NCBI GenBank assembly: GCA_021234155.1
Contig: JAJEKV010000063.1
Coordinates: 7,274,095 to 7,338,094, forward strand
Source: Isoetes taiwanensis
Taxonomy: Eukaryota > Streptophyta > Lycopodiopsida > Isoetales > Isoetaceae
Direction of reading: 5' to 3'
Length of the DNA: 64,000 nt
Of this stretch, positions 48,630 to 59,094 are shown one piece after another. Numbering within the stretch: the stretch's first letter is position 1; each line of letters opens with the position of its first letter. The notes beneath the pieces are model-generated. The model was not told where the DNA came from, made no database searches, and worked only from the letters and a program-made list of their open reading frames with translations. The position numbers were made by a program, and so were the translations under genes.

Positions 48630-48962
48630 AACTGAAAGCTGCGTGTACAGGATTCCAAAAGATATGAGATGATACGGATGTTGCATCTCTTCCAAGATCT
48701 AGGTCTAAATGTCAAGGAAACCACAATGTTAGTGGACAACTCTGGAGCAATTGCTCTAACTGGAGACGAGAAGTACCATCCATTCCATTGACTATCTATT
48801 GACTAAACATCTGGACATTCAACTATGCTTTATGAGGGAGTAGCTGCAGGATACTGTGATTGATCTGCGAAACTGCTCGATCAACAAGCAGATCGCTGAT
48901 GGCATGACCAAAGTCTTGTTTGTGTCAAAACTTAAGTTGATGAAACACTCTCTCTGACTGCA
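48630..48962 (+). mobile_element. Ty1/copia retrotransposon RNase H 3' fragment
   Basis: Pieces in two frames give LFQDLGLNVKETTMLVDNSG then AIALTGDEKYH, followed by YLLTKHLDIQLCFMRE, DTVIDLRNCSINKQIADGM and TKVLFVSKLKLMKHSL. This is the RNase H end of copia polyproteins (DN..A..L......H.RTKHI.....(F)(V/I)RE......(Q)(I/L)AD..TK.L). A frame break near 48780 and stops inactivate it. TGTTGGAGTTCAG near 48990 could be the start of its 3' LTR. Confidence 0.6.
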
Positions 48963-48989
48963 GTATGAACATCAGTTCCTGTTTTTGTT

Positions 48990-49760
48990 TGTTGGAGTTC
49001 AGTTTCAAAGGGTTACTTCACTTCAATATAAGTGCTTTCCTTCTCTCTTGCATTTCATACGTCAATAGTATGCGCAGTGAGCCTTTAGCATGTTATACAT
49101 GAAGCCTTGCTTTGCCACTCCATTGGCTGTGGATCACATGTTATGACCACCATTTCTTCTTTTCAATAGACTCTGCGCTTATAACAGACAGAGAAACAAG
49201 TGCAAAGACACAGCCAGTATATACTAACTATACTTAACACGGGGCAGTTATGTTTCATGATATTCTCTACGAAAAGCTTCTAGCTTTTGAATTGGCATTT
49301 TAACAAGGTTATGGTGTTATGTGTTGATAATCAGGCATGCTTGCTAATCGACATGGATGTGACAGGTTTGGCAGGTACATTTGAATAGTTAGTCTTCTGC
49401 CTGTTAATTGATAGCCATTTATTTGCTAGACATATGTATTATTGCAGGCAAAGCATGGGGTAGACTGCATCAGGCCCCTCCCCTTGTGTCGCTGATATCT
49501 GGCCCTCCAGGCTTGGATTGGAGGGCTGGGATTGTGCCACGTCGGAGGGGGGGCTGTATAATGCAGTCGTCCCCTTTATATCATACACTGAAGTTTCTAA
49601 CAAAATCACGCATTAACCAATGAAACACACCTTTAGCTTCTGCACCAAGACTTCCTATCAACCAGCGCGCAAAATCGGATCACAGGCACTTGACTAGGTG
49701 CAGAACAACAATGATGTTGCTAGGTCTTACAGCCATCTTCTTGATTACGCATGTTGGTAC
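48990..49760. other. Intergenic DNA downstream of the PPR gene
   Basis: May include a decayed copia LTR. Nothing coding is supported. The 3' UTR and polyadenylation signals of the minus-strand PPR gene should fall here, but no clear AATAAA placement could be chosen. Confidence 0.35.
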
Positions 49761-49762
49761 TA

Positions 49763-51910
49763 CTAAAATTCCATAATTTGCTCGTTGATCAGTGCAAGAT
49801 TCTCATTCATGCCCTCGTATGATCCATGTAAATATGCTGCAGCATGTGCATTAGATAACAAAGTATATATCGCCCTGTTACATGGGTCTAGCTCAAGACA
49901 TTGTTTAGCAGCACGCCTTCCTCGTTCGCTATCTCCAAAGATTTTGCAACAACTAACAAGTGTTATCCATAGGGCTGGTTGAGGCATACATGAGACACTG
50001 CCAACTAGTGCCTCTGCTTCATCCAAATAACCTCTCCTCCCAAGAAGGTCAATTGTACAGTTAAAATGCTCAAGCAATGGAGTGATGTTATAACCTTCAC
50101 CCATTGATACAAAGGAGTAGAAGCCATCTTCCAAGAGACCTGCATGACTGCATGCAGAGAGTACGCTAATAAATGTAACTATTCCAGGCTTTACACCTTC
50201 CTGCTGCATCTGTTTTATTATTTGAAGGGCACCTGCACCATGTCCATGTTGAGCATAAGCCGTAATCATGGTACTCCATGACATCAAATCTCCAGTGCTT
50301 AACCTCTGGAACAATGCATGCACATCCTCCAGACCCCCACACTTAGCATACATATTGATAATGGCAGTTCGCAAGATATCATTTGAATCAAAGCCACTGC
50401 TTATAATACAGGTATGCATCCATTTTGCTTGAGATAAGGCAGCTAAGACGGCACATGCTTCAACAATCTCAACAAAGGTCACAGCATTTGGCTTTACTCC
50501 TTCAAGCTGCATTAGCTTGAGCATTTCCAATGACTCCTTCAGTTTTCCTCGTTTGACATAACCAGCAATTATGGAATTCCACGAGGACACTGTGTGCCGC
50601 GGCATTTGTTGAAAGCATTCAATAGCCTCATCAACCCGACCACATTGAGCATAAGCTGCGATGATTGCATTCCAAGAAATAGTATTGCGATTTGGCATCT
50701 CTTGAAAGAAAAGAAAGGCCTCCTCTATCCTGCCCTGCTGCACATAAGCTGAGATTATAGCATTCCATGAAGCCACATCTCGTTGTGGCATTTTTCGAAA
50801 TATTCTAAGGGCCTCCTTTAGTTCGCCTTGCATGGCATAAGCTGTGACCATGGAATTCCAAGAGACAACATCATGTATAGGCATTTGATGAAAAAGCTCT
50901 GAAGCCTCTTTCACCATTCCATAGTGCGCATAACCTGACAGCATTGTGTTACATGATACAATATCACGTCCAGGCATCTGTTCAAAGAACTGTCGGGCCT
51001 CATCAAGACGCCCTTGATGGACATGTGCCGATATGATAGCGTTCCATGATACCACATCACGTTCTGGCATTCGTTGAAAGAGATCTAGCATTTCTAATAG
51101 TTGCCTATTCTGAGCATATGCGCTAATCATTGCATTCCATGATACAACATCTTGTTCGGGCATCTGGTGGAATACTTGCAGGGCTTCTTTTGCAAGTCCC
51201 TGTTGGGCATAACCCGAAATAATAATGTTCCAAGACTGTAAATCAGGATCAGGCATTTGCTGGAAAAGTTGAAAAGCCTCCTTCAGATATCCATGTTGAG
51301 CATAACCAGATAGCATGGCATTCCAAGAAACCACGTTTCTTTGCGGCATTTCTTGAAACAACAGGCAAGCTTTCTTCAGCTCGCCTTTCTGGGCATAAGC
51401 TGAGATCATGGTAGTCCATGAGATCACATCCGTCTGAGGCATGAGTCGAAACAAGTTGTATGCTGCGTCAACCTGCCCATTGCGTATGTATGCTCCAAGC
51501 ATGATATTCCAGGAAAAGGAATTCTTCCCATCCATGGTATCAAACACCTTTTTAGCGTCTTCCAATGCAGAACACTTCCCATACATTTCTATGAGGTGGT
51601 TCCCTAAAAAACGACTCTTCTGTAATCCACTTTGAACAATGTGTTCATGGATGCATTTACCATTCCCCAAAGCTGCTGGGTCATTACATCTTTTTAATAA
51701 TTTTACTAACCTGGCTATGTCATTGCAAGAGCCTGTTCCCAGGTTATCTTCAAAGTTAGACAGAAAATCACCTCTGGATCCCATCCATCCTTGTCGAATT
51801 GAATGATCTTCGGGAAATACATGGTGTATGAGATTGGCTCTTGAAGAAAATAAACCTTTTGCAACCTTCGAACTCCAAGTATAACTGGCTCTCCGCCACA
51901 AAAGGAACAT
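49763..51910 (-). CDS. PLS-type pentatricopeptide repeat (PPR) protein, intact and intronless
   Basis: ATG at 51910 starts an uninterrupted frame of about 715 codons. The N terminus MFLLWRRASYTWSSKVAKGL is basic and free of acids until about residue 35, as expected for import into mitochondria or chloroplasts. From about residue 65 there is an unbroken array of PPR motifs. The central part is some ten repeats of almost exactly 31 residues (WN.MISAYAQ.G.L.EA..LF.QMP..DVVS), the S/SS type, followed by L- and P-type motifs (GVKPNAVTFVEIVEACAVLA). The C terminus has PALWITLVSCCKIFGDSERG and LLSNAHAAAYL, an E-like region, then ends without a DYW deaminase. Such proteins bind organellar RNA sequence-specifically, one base per repeat, usually for C-to-U editing, splicing or stability; without DYW it would need a partner for editing. 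The RNA target cannot be read reliably by eye. Confidence 0.93.
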   Translation of the reverse strand: MFLLWRRASYTWSSKVAKGLFSSRANLIHHVFPEDHSIRQGWMGSRGDFLSNFEDNLGTGSCNDIARLVKLLKRCNDPAALGNGKCIHEHIVQSGLQKSRFLGNHLIEMYGKCSALEDAKKVFDTMDGKNSFSWNIMLGAYIRNGQVDAAYNLFRLMPQTDVISWTTMISAYAQKGELKKACLLFQEMPQRNVVSWNAMLSGYAQHGYLKEAFQLFQQMPDPDLQSWNIIISGYAQQGLAKEALQVFHQMPEQDVVSWNAMISAYAQNRQLLEMLDLFQRMPERDVVSWNAIISAHVHQGRLDEARQFFEQMPGRDIVSCNTMLSGYAHYGMVKEASELFHQMPIHDVVSWNSMVTAYAMQGELKEALRIFRKMPQRDVASWNAIISAYVQQGRIEEAFLFFQEMPNRNTISWNAIIAAYAQCGRVDEAIECFQQMPRHTVSSWNSIIAGYVKRGKLKESLEMLKLMQLEGVKPNAVTFVEIVEACAVLAALSQAKWMHTCIISSGFDSNDILRTAIINMYAKCGGLEDVHALFQRLSTGDLMSWSTMITAYAQHGHGAGALQIIKQMQQEGVKPGIVTFISVLSACSHAGLLEDGFYSFVSMGEGYNITPLLEHFNCTIDLLGRRGYLDEAEALVGSVSCMPQPALWITLVSCCKIFGDSERGRRAAKQCLELDPCNRAIYTLLSNAHAAAYLHGSYEGMNENLALINEQIMEF

Positions 51911-51959
51911 GCGATCCCGCAAGCAGATCTAGTGTCTGTCATGGATACCGGGATTCAGA

Positions 51960-53740
51960 CATACCGCTGCATGGTGTTATATTATATATGCCTAAGGTCT
52001 TCATTCTACCGACAGATTGGAGTTGAAAAATTTCCGGTCAGGTGAGTGTATCCTAGGTATGTTTCCGCCATATTAAGACAATAGAAAGTTCCGGCTCTAA
52101 ATACAAGATATCCGACTAACCATTTTCTGATGAGACCTAAAAAGTTTGCCAACACTGGTTGGCTAAAGATTAGTGATTTCTCGAAGCCAAGGTGAAATTG
52201 CTTACGGTGGCCCATTTCCTAACGTAATGGTTCTAAGAGGCTATATGCAGTAGTACCAAGCAAATATTTCAAAATAATGTGCTAACACACTAGGGTATGG
52301 TCGCCCTCTGCCGTGACCCCACCTCGGAGCATGGGTCAGCTCCCCGTCCCTTCGCGGTTTAACTCCATGCTGCCATGGGTCCACAAGTCTACGGACCGCC
52401 TTATTGTGGCCAAGTGTCATCGACTGGGTTTCCGTCAACCGAGACACCAGCGTCCATCAACCGTGTCTGTCGTTGCCTCTGTCGTGAGTTCATGTCCCAG
52501 GCACCGTGCACTGAGTGACCATATCCGTGCACTGGATGACCATATCCATGCTGGAGAAAATACCCCGAGCATGATGATTTGAAAGACGAATTCAATGCGG
52601 GTGATTTGAATTGGTGCCCAAACCTAGCACTCGATTGCATTCTTCTGAATTCAATTCTCCGACTCCCGCTATGGCTTCCATGGACATAAAATCCTGCCCT
52701 CCTTTCATAGTTCATATGTTCTCGAGAAGAGGCTGCGAAGAGCACGAAGACAGCCATGGTTTCGACGAGGGCATGAAGAGATGCCGATGCTGAAAGAGGT
52801 ACCAGGAGACCGGCATCATCTAAGAGGGTATGCGCGCCCAGGACAAAGAAGAGAGCACCACAAGGCAGTGCTGCTACCAGTCCAATGTCAAGGAGGCCGA
52901 GTAGGAGAGGTCAATGGACAGAGGAGCAAATGTTGGACATCCTCTAAGAGGTAAGTGAACTTAGCATTTCGATTAGAGAGGCATCAAGGAGGTCTGGCAG
53001 CGAAAATTTTAGTGGCCCCGGCGGGCCATTTGGCCACAAATTACAGGTTCGGGCAAAATGCGATGGCCGGCTTGAGTAGGATGCCTTACCTACGAACTAC
53101 GTGCAGATTCGCCATTTCATGGCACTTTATTGCCTATTACGACATTAGAATGGCCAATTAGATGTTTGCTAATTGGAGTGGTATCGACTTTGGGGCCAAT
53201 TCAGTCCCAAGTGAGAATTAGATATGCTTATGGAATGGCCATTTAGGCCACTTGGCCAAATCTTGTAATGCCTTAAGTTCACCAAATCTTAATTCATTAA
53301 GGAGTCCCCTCATAAATTCGTCACTTATGGGGGGTTAACATTATTAGAAATTTTTAGTCCTAAATATCTCTACCAACTAAGAATAATCCTGCTCTTTTGG
53401 AAAATCAAATGTCGAGGCACTTTTCAATCCTCTTTTCGATTCTCCCTACCAGCGATCTGCATTATTGAAATACATAGGATATGAATTCAAATTCATACAA
53501 CATGTAACTTAAACACATTTATATAGGGCAGCGACTTCTTTATGTTTGGGCAATTAGCTCTATATTTAATAAGAATCTAGCAAAAAATCACCATTTGAGC
53601 TAAATATTATTAGATATTTGGTTCAAAAATTGCCAATTGGGTTGCATCCACATTAGAAAAAAATAGGAAAAATGGCCAGTTCATGATACACTTTTGGGGG
53701 CATATTTTACAAGGAATGGCCAATTCATTATACATATACA
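51960..53740. other. Intergenic DNA; recurring TGGCCAATT words at the right
   Basis: No supportable gene. The stretch 52300-52620 is GC-richer than average. From 53020 to 53730 the words ATGGCCAATT, AATGGCCATTT and TTGGCCA recur at least six times, like subterminal repeats of a DNA transposon, but no terminus was identified. Confidence 0.4.
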
Positions 53741-53754
53741 AAATTATAGGTCCC

Positions 53755-55272
53755 TTAAATTTTTCCCTGAGGTCTGGTATAGAAATTCTTCTTGTCCTTG
53801 AGTCGAAGGCCCTTGATGACGTTGCGTAGGATGTTTCGTGACGATCCATCTTGTAGTGCTCGCGCCATTTGTGGAGGTGGGAGCGCAGGTACCGTAGCTG
53901 CCACTATGTTAAGGGCGCGTCTCTTAGATGACCTCGGGCGAAGTCCAGGCTGTAAAGTGCCACAGATCGTTTGAAGAGGATGACGTGATCCATGTTCTAC
54001 CTCATCTTGGCATGGTGGCCGGACATTGTGAATGCGACTAGGAGTGATACGGCATCCTTTCCCCTTGGGCTGAAGTCTTTGTGGAATACTATCATCTAGC
54101 CCTGGCTTAGGACTGGAAGGTAGTAACGAAGGGCCTTCCCCCTCTGAGATTTTGCTTGATGTCCTCTCGTACCTTTCCTCCATGTCGCGCTGCCATAGAT
54201 ATTTACTACTAGGAGGTCTTCGTGGTCTCTCCACATGGTGGTTGCATTGTCTAGGTTGATGCTGCTGGACCCTTTACGCATGCTTCTTGCTCGGATGGGG
54301 CAATTCGAGCTTGGGCCTCTCCCTGGCTTGTATAGTGTGCTTTGAATTGCCTGAAACTCCTCTTTCTTGATGACTAGCTGGTGATAGTGGTACATCTGCC
54401 TTATGTATTCATATCTGCTACATCCCACATCGTCTCCCTGATATAAGAATGTCACTTTGCTATCTCACTTGGGAATTCCTAGTAGATGTAATCGATGAGG
54501 TCCTTCTGCTGCCCTTCTGCAATCAACCCCAAGAGCTTGTCCATTCTAAGCCTTTTTCTAAGCAGTATGGCCCAGTATGGTAGGTGGAGGATGTCGTTGG
54601 CGAAGAGGTACTCCTCCCCTTCGATAACCATCAGGGACAAGGCAGTGATGCCTGTGAGTGGTTTGTTGGCTCTTCTGATATCCTCGTCGTGCCTTTCGAT
54701 CTGCCTTCTCATCCTAGCTGCTAACCTACTCTCCTCTTCCTGTTTGTCGCATAGTCCTCTTCAATTCAAGGTGCTCCCAAAGACGTGTCGGGTTGACGTA
54801 TTCTGTGGCGTCGAGCTAAATGGATGAGGCTCTGGTCCACCCTTGTGTTCAAAGGTGCGAGGTCCAAAGGCTGTATGGAAGGCTCCCCCACTTTGTTGAT
54901 GGCCTTGAAGTGCATGAATAAGGACAAGGCTGCGTGTGCTGAGACATATCTGTGTCTATTGGCCTTGCAGCTCATGTAATCTGGCATGTTCCTTACTCTG
55001 TCCCAAATCTGGGCCTTGACTTCGGCATCACCACCTAAGACTTGACTCAGTGATTCTAGGAAAATCCACTTCCCTCCCCTTGGAGGAAGGCTGACTTCCC
55101 AAGGTAAGATCTGCTGGTCATACTGGCATATAATGTCAGTGTAGTAGGGCATCTTAGTCAGGGTTGCATGAAGATCAAAGAGATGATCAAAGATTTGAAA
55201 AGCCTCCTCTACTGGTATCTCACTGATGTGGTTGGTGTTGTTTTACCATTCGATAAAGTTTGTAGGCGCCAT
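53755..55272 (-). pseudogene. Uncharacterised gene of about 500 codons, frameshifted, with TATA promoter
   Basis: From ATG at 55272 (MAPTNFIEW, then an in-frame TAA) the coding sense continues in pieces: VEEAFQIFDHLFDLHATLTK, ILPWEVSLPPRGGKWIFLES, VRNMPDYMSCKANRHRYVSA, then (shifted) RLWEHLELKRTMRQT, MRRQIERHDEDIRRANKP, DKLLGLIAEGQQKDLIDYIY, then CSRYEYIRQMYHYHQLVIKK, and a basic, proline-rich end (PPQMARALQDGSSRN). The pieces follow one another without introns, so this was one long single-exon gene now broken by three or four small indels and stops. I do not recognise the family. A TATA box and a pyrimidine-rich leader precede it. It may be a structural or accessory protein of an unclassified element. 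Confidence 0.5.
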
Positions 55273-55382
55273 TGGGCAGAAACTAGGCTAGAAAATGGTT
55301 TAGGAAGATTGACAAGAAGCTGGAAAATCGCCTACAGAGGGTAAGAGCAAACTTGGTGAAGAGAAAATGTCAAATGAGTCCC

Positions 55383-55392
55383 CTTATATAGA
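55383..55392 (-). promoter_or_regulatory. TATA box of the 53.8-55.3 kb gene
   Basis: On the minus strand CTATATAAGGGG lies about 112 bp upstream of the ATG at 55272, followed by a CT-rich stretch (CATTTTCTCTTCACCAAG) typical of a plant start site and leader. Confidence 0.65.
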
Positions 55393-55549
55393 CCAGGGCT
55401 GCCTAGGTTTCCATCCCAGAACTACCTGCTCAGACAAATCTATGTTCTAAGGGGTATGGGTGTCCAATCTAGCTAATATGAAGTGCTAATCTAGCTGAAA
55501 CAAGCCAAAAAAACACACTAGACTAGTTGGGCGAATTTTGGACAATTTT

Positions 55550-56065
55550 GGGTCGAGCAGAGGTAAACGGGATTAGTCTGTGCGAAAGGTGTCTGCATTC
55601 TCGACGTATGGGGCTTTGGCGCGAAGTGACTTGAGTGGGTCCTTTTTGGCAAATGCCTTTTTGGAAAATGTAGAATACTAGAATGCAAAGTTTGCTCTAT
55701 TCTAGGCTATTTATCAACTTATCTCATGACAATCTGGCAAGTACAAGTGCAAACAAAGGCAACCGGATTACTTCGTGCGAAAGGGGTCTGCATTCTCGAC
55801 ACAGGGGCTTTGGTACGGAGTGACCCGAGTGGGTTAATCTTGGCAATTTGACAACATTTTTAGTAATTTTGAAGTGATAGTATGCAAGATTGGCATAATT
55901 CTAAACTATTTAGCAATTTTTATGATAATTTGCCAATTTTAATACAAACAAGGCCAAATGCGGTTACTCCACACAAACAGGGTTTATGTTCTCGATGCAA
56001 GAGGCTTCGGCGCAGAGTGACCCAAGTCACCCAATTTTGGCCTAATTGAACTTTAAGCAAAATTT
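55550..56065. repeat. Tandem repeat of about 195 bp, three copies
   Basis: The conserved core, GCGAAAGGGGTCTGCATTCT followed by CGAC...GGGGCTTTGG and GAGTGACCCGAGTGGGT, occurs at about 55580, 55773 and 55972. The spacers contain TTTGGCAAAT and CAATTTTG words. The array lies directly upstream of the TATA box at 55383, in the place of an upstream promoter region. Confidence 0.8.
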
Positions 56066-56069
56066 GAAC

Positions 56070-56858
56070 TTACTGTATTAATAACAAAGTTTTAAGTACA
56101 CATATCATCAAAAAATTTACACAAAAATCTTCTAAAGCTTGCCTTTTCTAATTCTCCGAGCAAGTGGAGGTCCATGACATCACCGTGACTCTTTTGGCGG
56201 GTATTGCACATAGCTTGCCCTCCTCAAACAATTGAACAAGCTCAACTTCGAATGCTTCTTGTAAGGATCGGACTGTCAGGGCTATGACCCGGTAATCCGT
56301 CCTAACTGGATCAAGAGATTAGTGCACTACTATGTCGCCATCCCAACTACGGGCTTATGGTCCACCGCATAGCAATTATGCCTCGGCATGCTATCGGCAG
56401 TACTCCCGTGCTTATGGAATTATGTCAGGAGATCATTACGGGCCATACCCCTGGAAGCACCTGTAACATCGGATGGTGCCCTAACGTCATACACGATAAT
56501 CAATGGCAACCAAATCACCTACTAACTCACATAACATAGAGAAAATTGTGACCTCAACCATTGAATGCGGAGAATTCCTAATCTTATCCGTTCAATTAGC
56601 ATATCTCAATACTATTCAATCAACCCACTTCTCTAAGGGTTTGGCCTTTGGGCAACTCAAAAATAAAGAAGAAAGTAGTCAATACATAGACAATAATATA
56701 TGGAGAATAGAAATTGAATAGGGACTTAGGATTCAGTAGGATAAAACTTTCTGTTGCATCTTGTTACTTACAGCATAAATCTCTAAAGCATATCAGCCAA
56801 TTTAAGGTGGTCAAACTCCTTAACACACACTTGACATGTACATCATATCATACATCAT
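56070..56858. other. Intergenic DNA with no gene seen
   Basis: No supportable coding region or repeat family recognised on either strand. Confidence 0.4.
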
Positions 56859-56860
56859 AC

Positions 56861-56952
<92 letters not shown>

Positions 56953-56964
56953 GTCTGTCTGTTC
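56859..56964. repeat. (CTAT)n/(CTGT)n microsatellite
   Basis: About 23 uninterrupted CTAT units followed by three CTGT units. The length and purity suggest that it is polymorphic. Confidence 0.97.
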
Positions 56965-56990
56965 TTATAAGGGCCGGCGCTATTCAACCA

Positions 56991-58075
56991 TCAGTGTGAG
57001 ATCCTACGACCCACGTCGCCCGGGGAAGCATCTTATAGCCTAGATGACGTGGCAAATTCTATACAATGCTATCTGGTCGTCGGTTCAGATCCGACGGCCC
57101 ACGTCGCTCGGGGACATATCCAACGGTCCAGATGGCTTTGGAGTTTATATGTAATAGATCCAACGGTCCAGGTTAATTTGATCCTGGTCGTCGATACGAG
57201 ATCCTACGGCTGACGTTGCTTTGAGATGCATTCTATGGTGCACATTGCTTGGAAGTTTATGTGTAATAGATCCTATGGTCAAGGCTGATTTGATCCTGAT
57301 TGTGCACATCCTACGGTCCAGATTGATCCTAATCCTTGGTCCAAGATTCTATGGCTTACATTGCATGCTCGGGCCTTAGTAATTTCAACAAAATTTAAGG
57401 AGAGGCTTTTAAAAATTTTTATATTGTTCGGGGGATTTGAACCCTGGTCATTGCCCTTCAAGCTCCCCATTCTAACCACTAGACAAGGCATTAAGCCTCG
57501 TTCACTAGATGGAAGTTGCCTTTTCCCCTGGCTGCCAGTGGTAGACGTGTCTCTGGTGGACGCAGGCACACGTCGGTGTGAGATCCTACGGCCCACGTCG
57601 CCCGGGGAAGCATCTTATGGCCTAGATGCCGTGGGAGATTCTATACAATGTTATCTGGTCGTCGGTTCAGATCTGACGGCCCATGTCGCTCGGGGACATA
57701 TCCAACGGTCCACATGGCTTGGGAGTTTATATGTAATAGATCCAACGGTCCAGGTTAATTTGATCCTGATCGTCGATACGAGATCCTACAACTGATGTTG
57801 CTTTGAGATGCATCCTACGGTGCACATGGCTTGGGAGTTTATGTGTAATAGATCCTATGGTCCAGGCTGATTTGATCCTGATTGTGCACATCCTACGGTC
57901 CAGATTGATCATAATCCTTGTCCAAGGTCCTATGGCTTACATTGCATCCTTGGGCCTTAGTAATTTCAACAAAATTTAAGGAGGGGCTTTTTAAATTTTT
58001 TATATTGTTTAGGGGATTTGAACCTTGATCATTGCCCCTCAAGCTCCCCATTCTAACCACTAGACAAGGCATTAA
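56991..58075 (-). repeat. Duplicated 0.5-kb repeat with tRNA-like head (SINE-like)
   Basis: Two copies, 56991-57494 and 57573-58075, of about 504 bp with roughly 95% identity by eye, are separated by 78 bp. On the minus strand each begins with a tRNA-like segment: GCCTTGTCTAGTGGTTAGAA (A-box region) and GGTTCAAATCC (perfect B box), as in tRNA-derived SINEs. The remainder holds three internal sub-repeats of about 90-115 bp that begin AGATCC(G/T)ACGGC on the plus strand and contain ATCCAACGGTCCA. Each copy can also be read as TGTGAG...AAGGCA, so a TRIM-like LTR pair is an alternative. The B box makes a pol III retroposon the better guess. Confidence 0.7.
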
Positions 58076-58170
58076 TTCATTAAATGAATAGTGTTTCATA
58101 TATACTTAAGCACGAGAATTAAATTAAATAGAGTAGATAGATAGATAAATGGTATTTTTTTTTAGTCCTA

Positions 58171-58218
58171 GAATGTTCCAAAATGCTCTAGATAGTTCTA
58201 GAACATTGTAGAATGCTC
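58171..58218. promoter_or_regulatory. Heat-shock-element-like array (first)
   Basis: In 5-bp phase the triplets read GAA-TTC-AAA-CTC-GAT-TTC-GAA-TTG-GAA-CTC. The consensus heat-shock element is alternating nGAAn/nTTCn; five of ten units are perfect and the others differ at one or two bases. Confidence 0.55.
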
Positions 58219-58577
58219 ATGGCTAAGCATCTCAATATAAAAATAGTTGCAAACAGCAAAATAATGTTATAGAATGTTCTAGATGCTCATGTACAAACAC
58301 CTTAGTCTAAAAAGAAAAAGTTTTTTTTCAAATATAGGATGCTTTAGATGGTGATAAATAAGCATCTCAATCTAAAAATAGAAACTTTTTTAGAAATATT
58401 GCAAAAAAAATCAATATAGAATGTTTTACCATGTTTTAGATTGTTGTACATGCTCATGGATAAGCATCTCGTTCTAAAAATAGGATATATATATTTTTTT
58501 TCGAAAGCTCTATTATTTTTATAGCGAGGTCTAGAACATTCTAGACAATCGTGGGTAAGCACATTAATCTAAGACTA

Positions 58578-58655
58578 GAACGTTTTAGAATGTCTTAGAT
58601 AGTTCGAAAAAGCTCTAGAATGTTCTAGAAAGCTCTAGAATGTTCTAGAAAGTTC
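58578..58655. promoter_or_regulatory. Heat-shock-element-like array (second, extended)
   Basis: Sixteen consecutive 5-bp units stay in phase. The last eight read GAA-TTC-GAA-CTC-GAA-TTC-GAA-TTC (58618-58655), so seven of eight are perfect nGAAn/nTTCn units. A functional heat-shock element needs only about three. The array ends 16 bp before an exon of an NSUN-like gene. Heat response is inferred from sequence only. Confidence 0.65.
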
Positions 58656-58671
58656 CAAGACCTTGGGATAG

Positions 58672-58774
58672 AATTCTGGACATGTGTGCTTCTCGAGGGG
58701 GTAAAACTACTGCAATTGCTCAACTAATGCATGATAATGGGAAGGTGATTGCATTAGACAGGTCTCATGACAAG
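58672..58774 (+). pseudogene. NSUN-type RNA cytosine-5 methyltransferase, single exon
   Basis: An exon bounded by GGGATAG and GTATTTG encodes ILDMCASRGGKTTAIAQLM then HDNGKVIALDRSHDK. This is the S-adenosylmethionine-binding motif I region of the NOP2/Sun family (usual ILDMCAAPGGKTT...G.(V/I)(V/I)A(L/V)DRSHNK). The conserved AAPGG is altered to ASRGG. The catalytic cysteines and all other exons are missing from the window. A lone exon, probably captured, lying on the opposite strand from the METTL14 fragment. Confidence 0.7.
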
Positions 58775-59094
58775 GTATTTGATTACTCTGTTTACATTAC
58801 AGTTTTATGCTTGATGCTAGTTTATATAATGGTTTGCATTTTCTTAATGTGAACGTGTCTGTGCATACTGAGAGTGACTGCCAAGTTAAACTCTGGACGT
58901 AATCCTTGGAAGAAATAGGAATAGCATAAAAACTTCGAATTCCATTGCAAATATGGTAAAGCTGCAGTGCAAGAAATATATCATTGTGAAGGAAAGAGAT
59001 TCCTATGTATTATTGAAAAAAATGTGTTTTGTCCTTTAAGAGAGAGAGTGTGTGTGTATTAAGTCTTGGGAGGCCTAAAAGGCCTAAAAGACAA

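Larger units (their letters stand above)
58130..58660. repeat. Degenerate tandem array of AAGCATCTCAATCTAAAAATAG and TCTAGAA words
   Basis: The word AAGCATCTCAATCTAAAAAT recurs at about 58225, 58360 and 58462, with weaker copies near 58292 and 58557. Between them are T-runs and TTCTAGAA/GAATGTTCTAGA words. Spacing is irregular (about 67-102 bp). Confidence 0.7.

Noticed and set aside
56859..56964. Coding stretch of alternating isoleucine, tyrosine, leucine and serine
   Set aside because: It is the translation of a CTAT microsatellite.
57420..57494. Functional tRNA gene
   Set aside because: A and B boxes are present, but the segment is part of a duplicated 0.5-kb repeat and no proper acceptor stem pairing was found.
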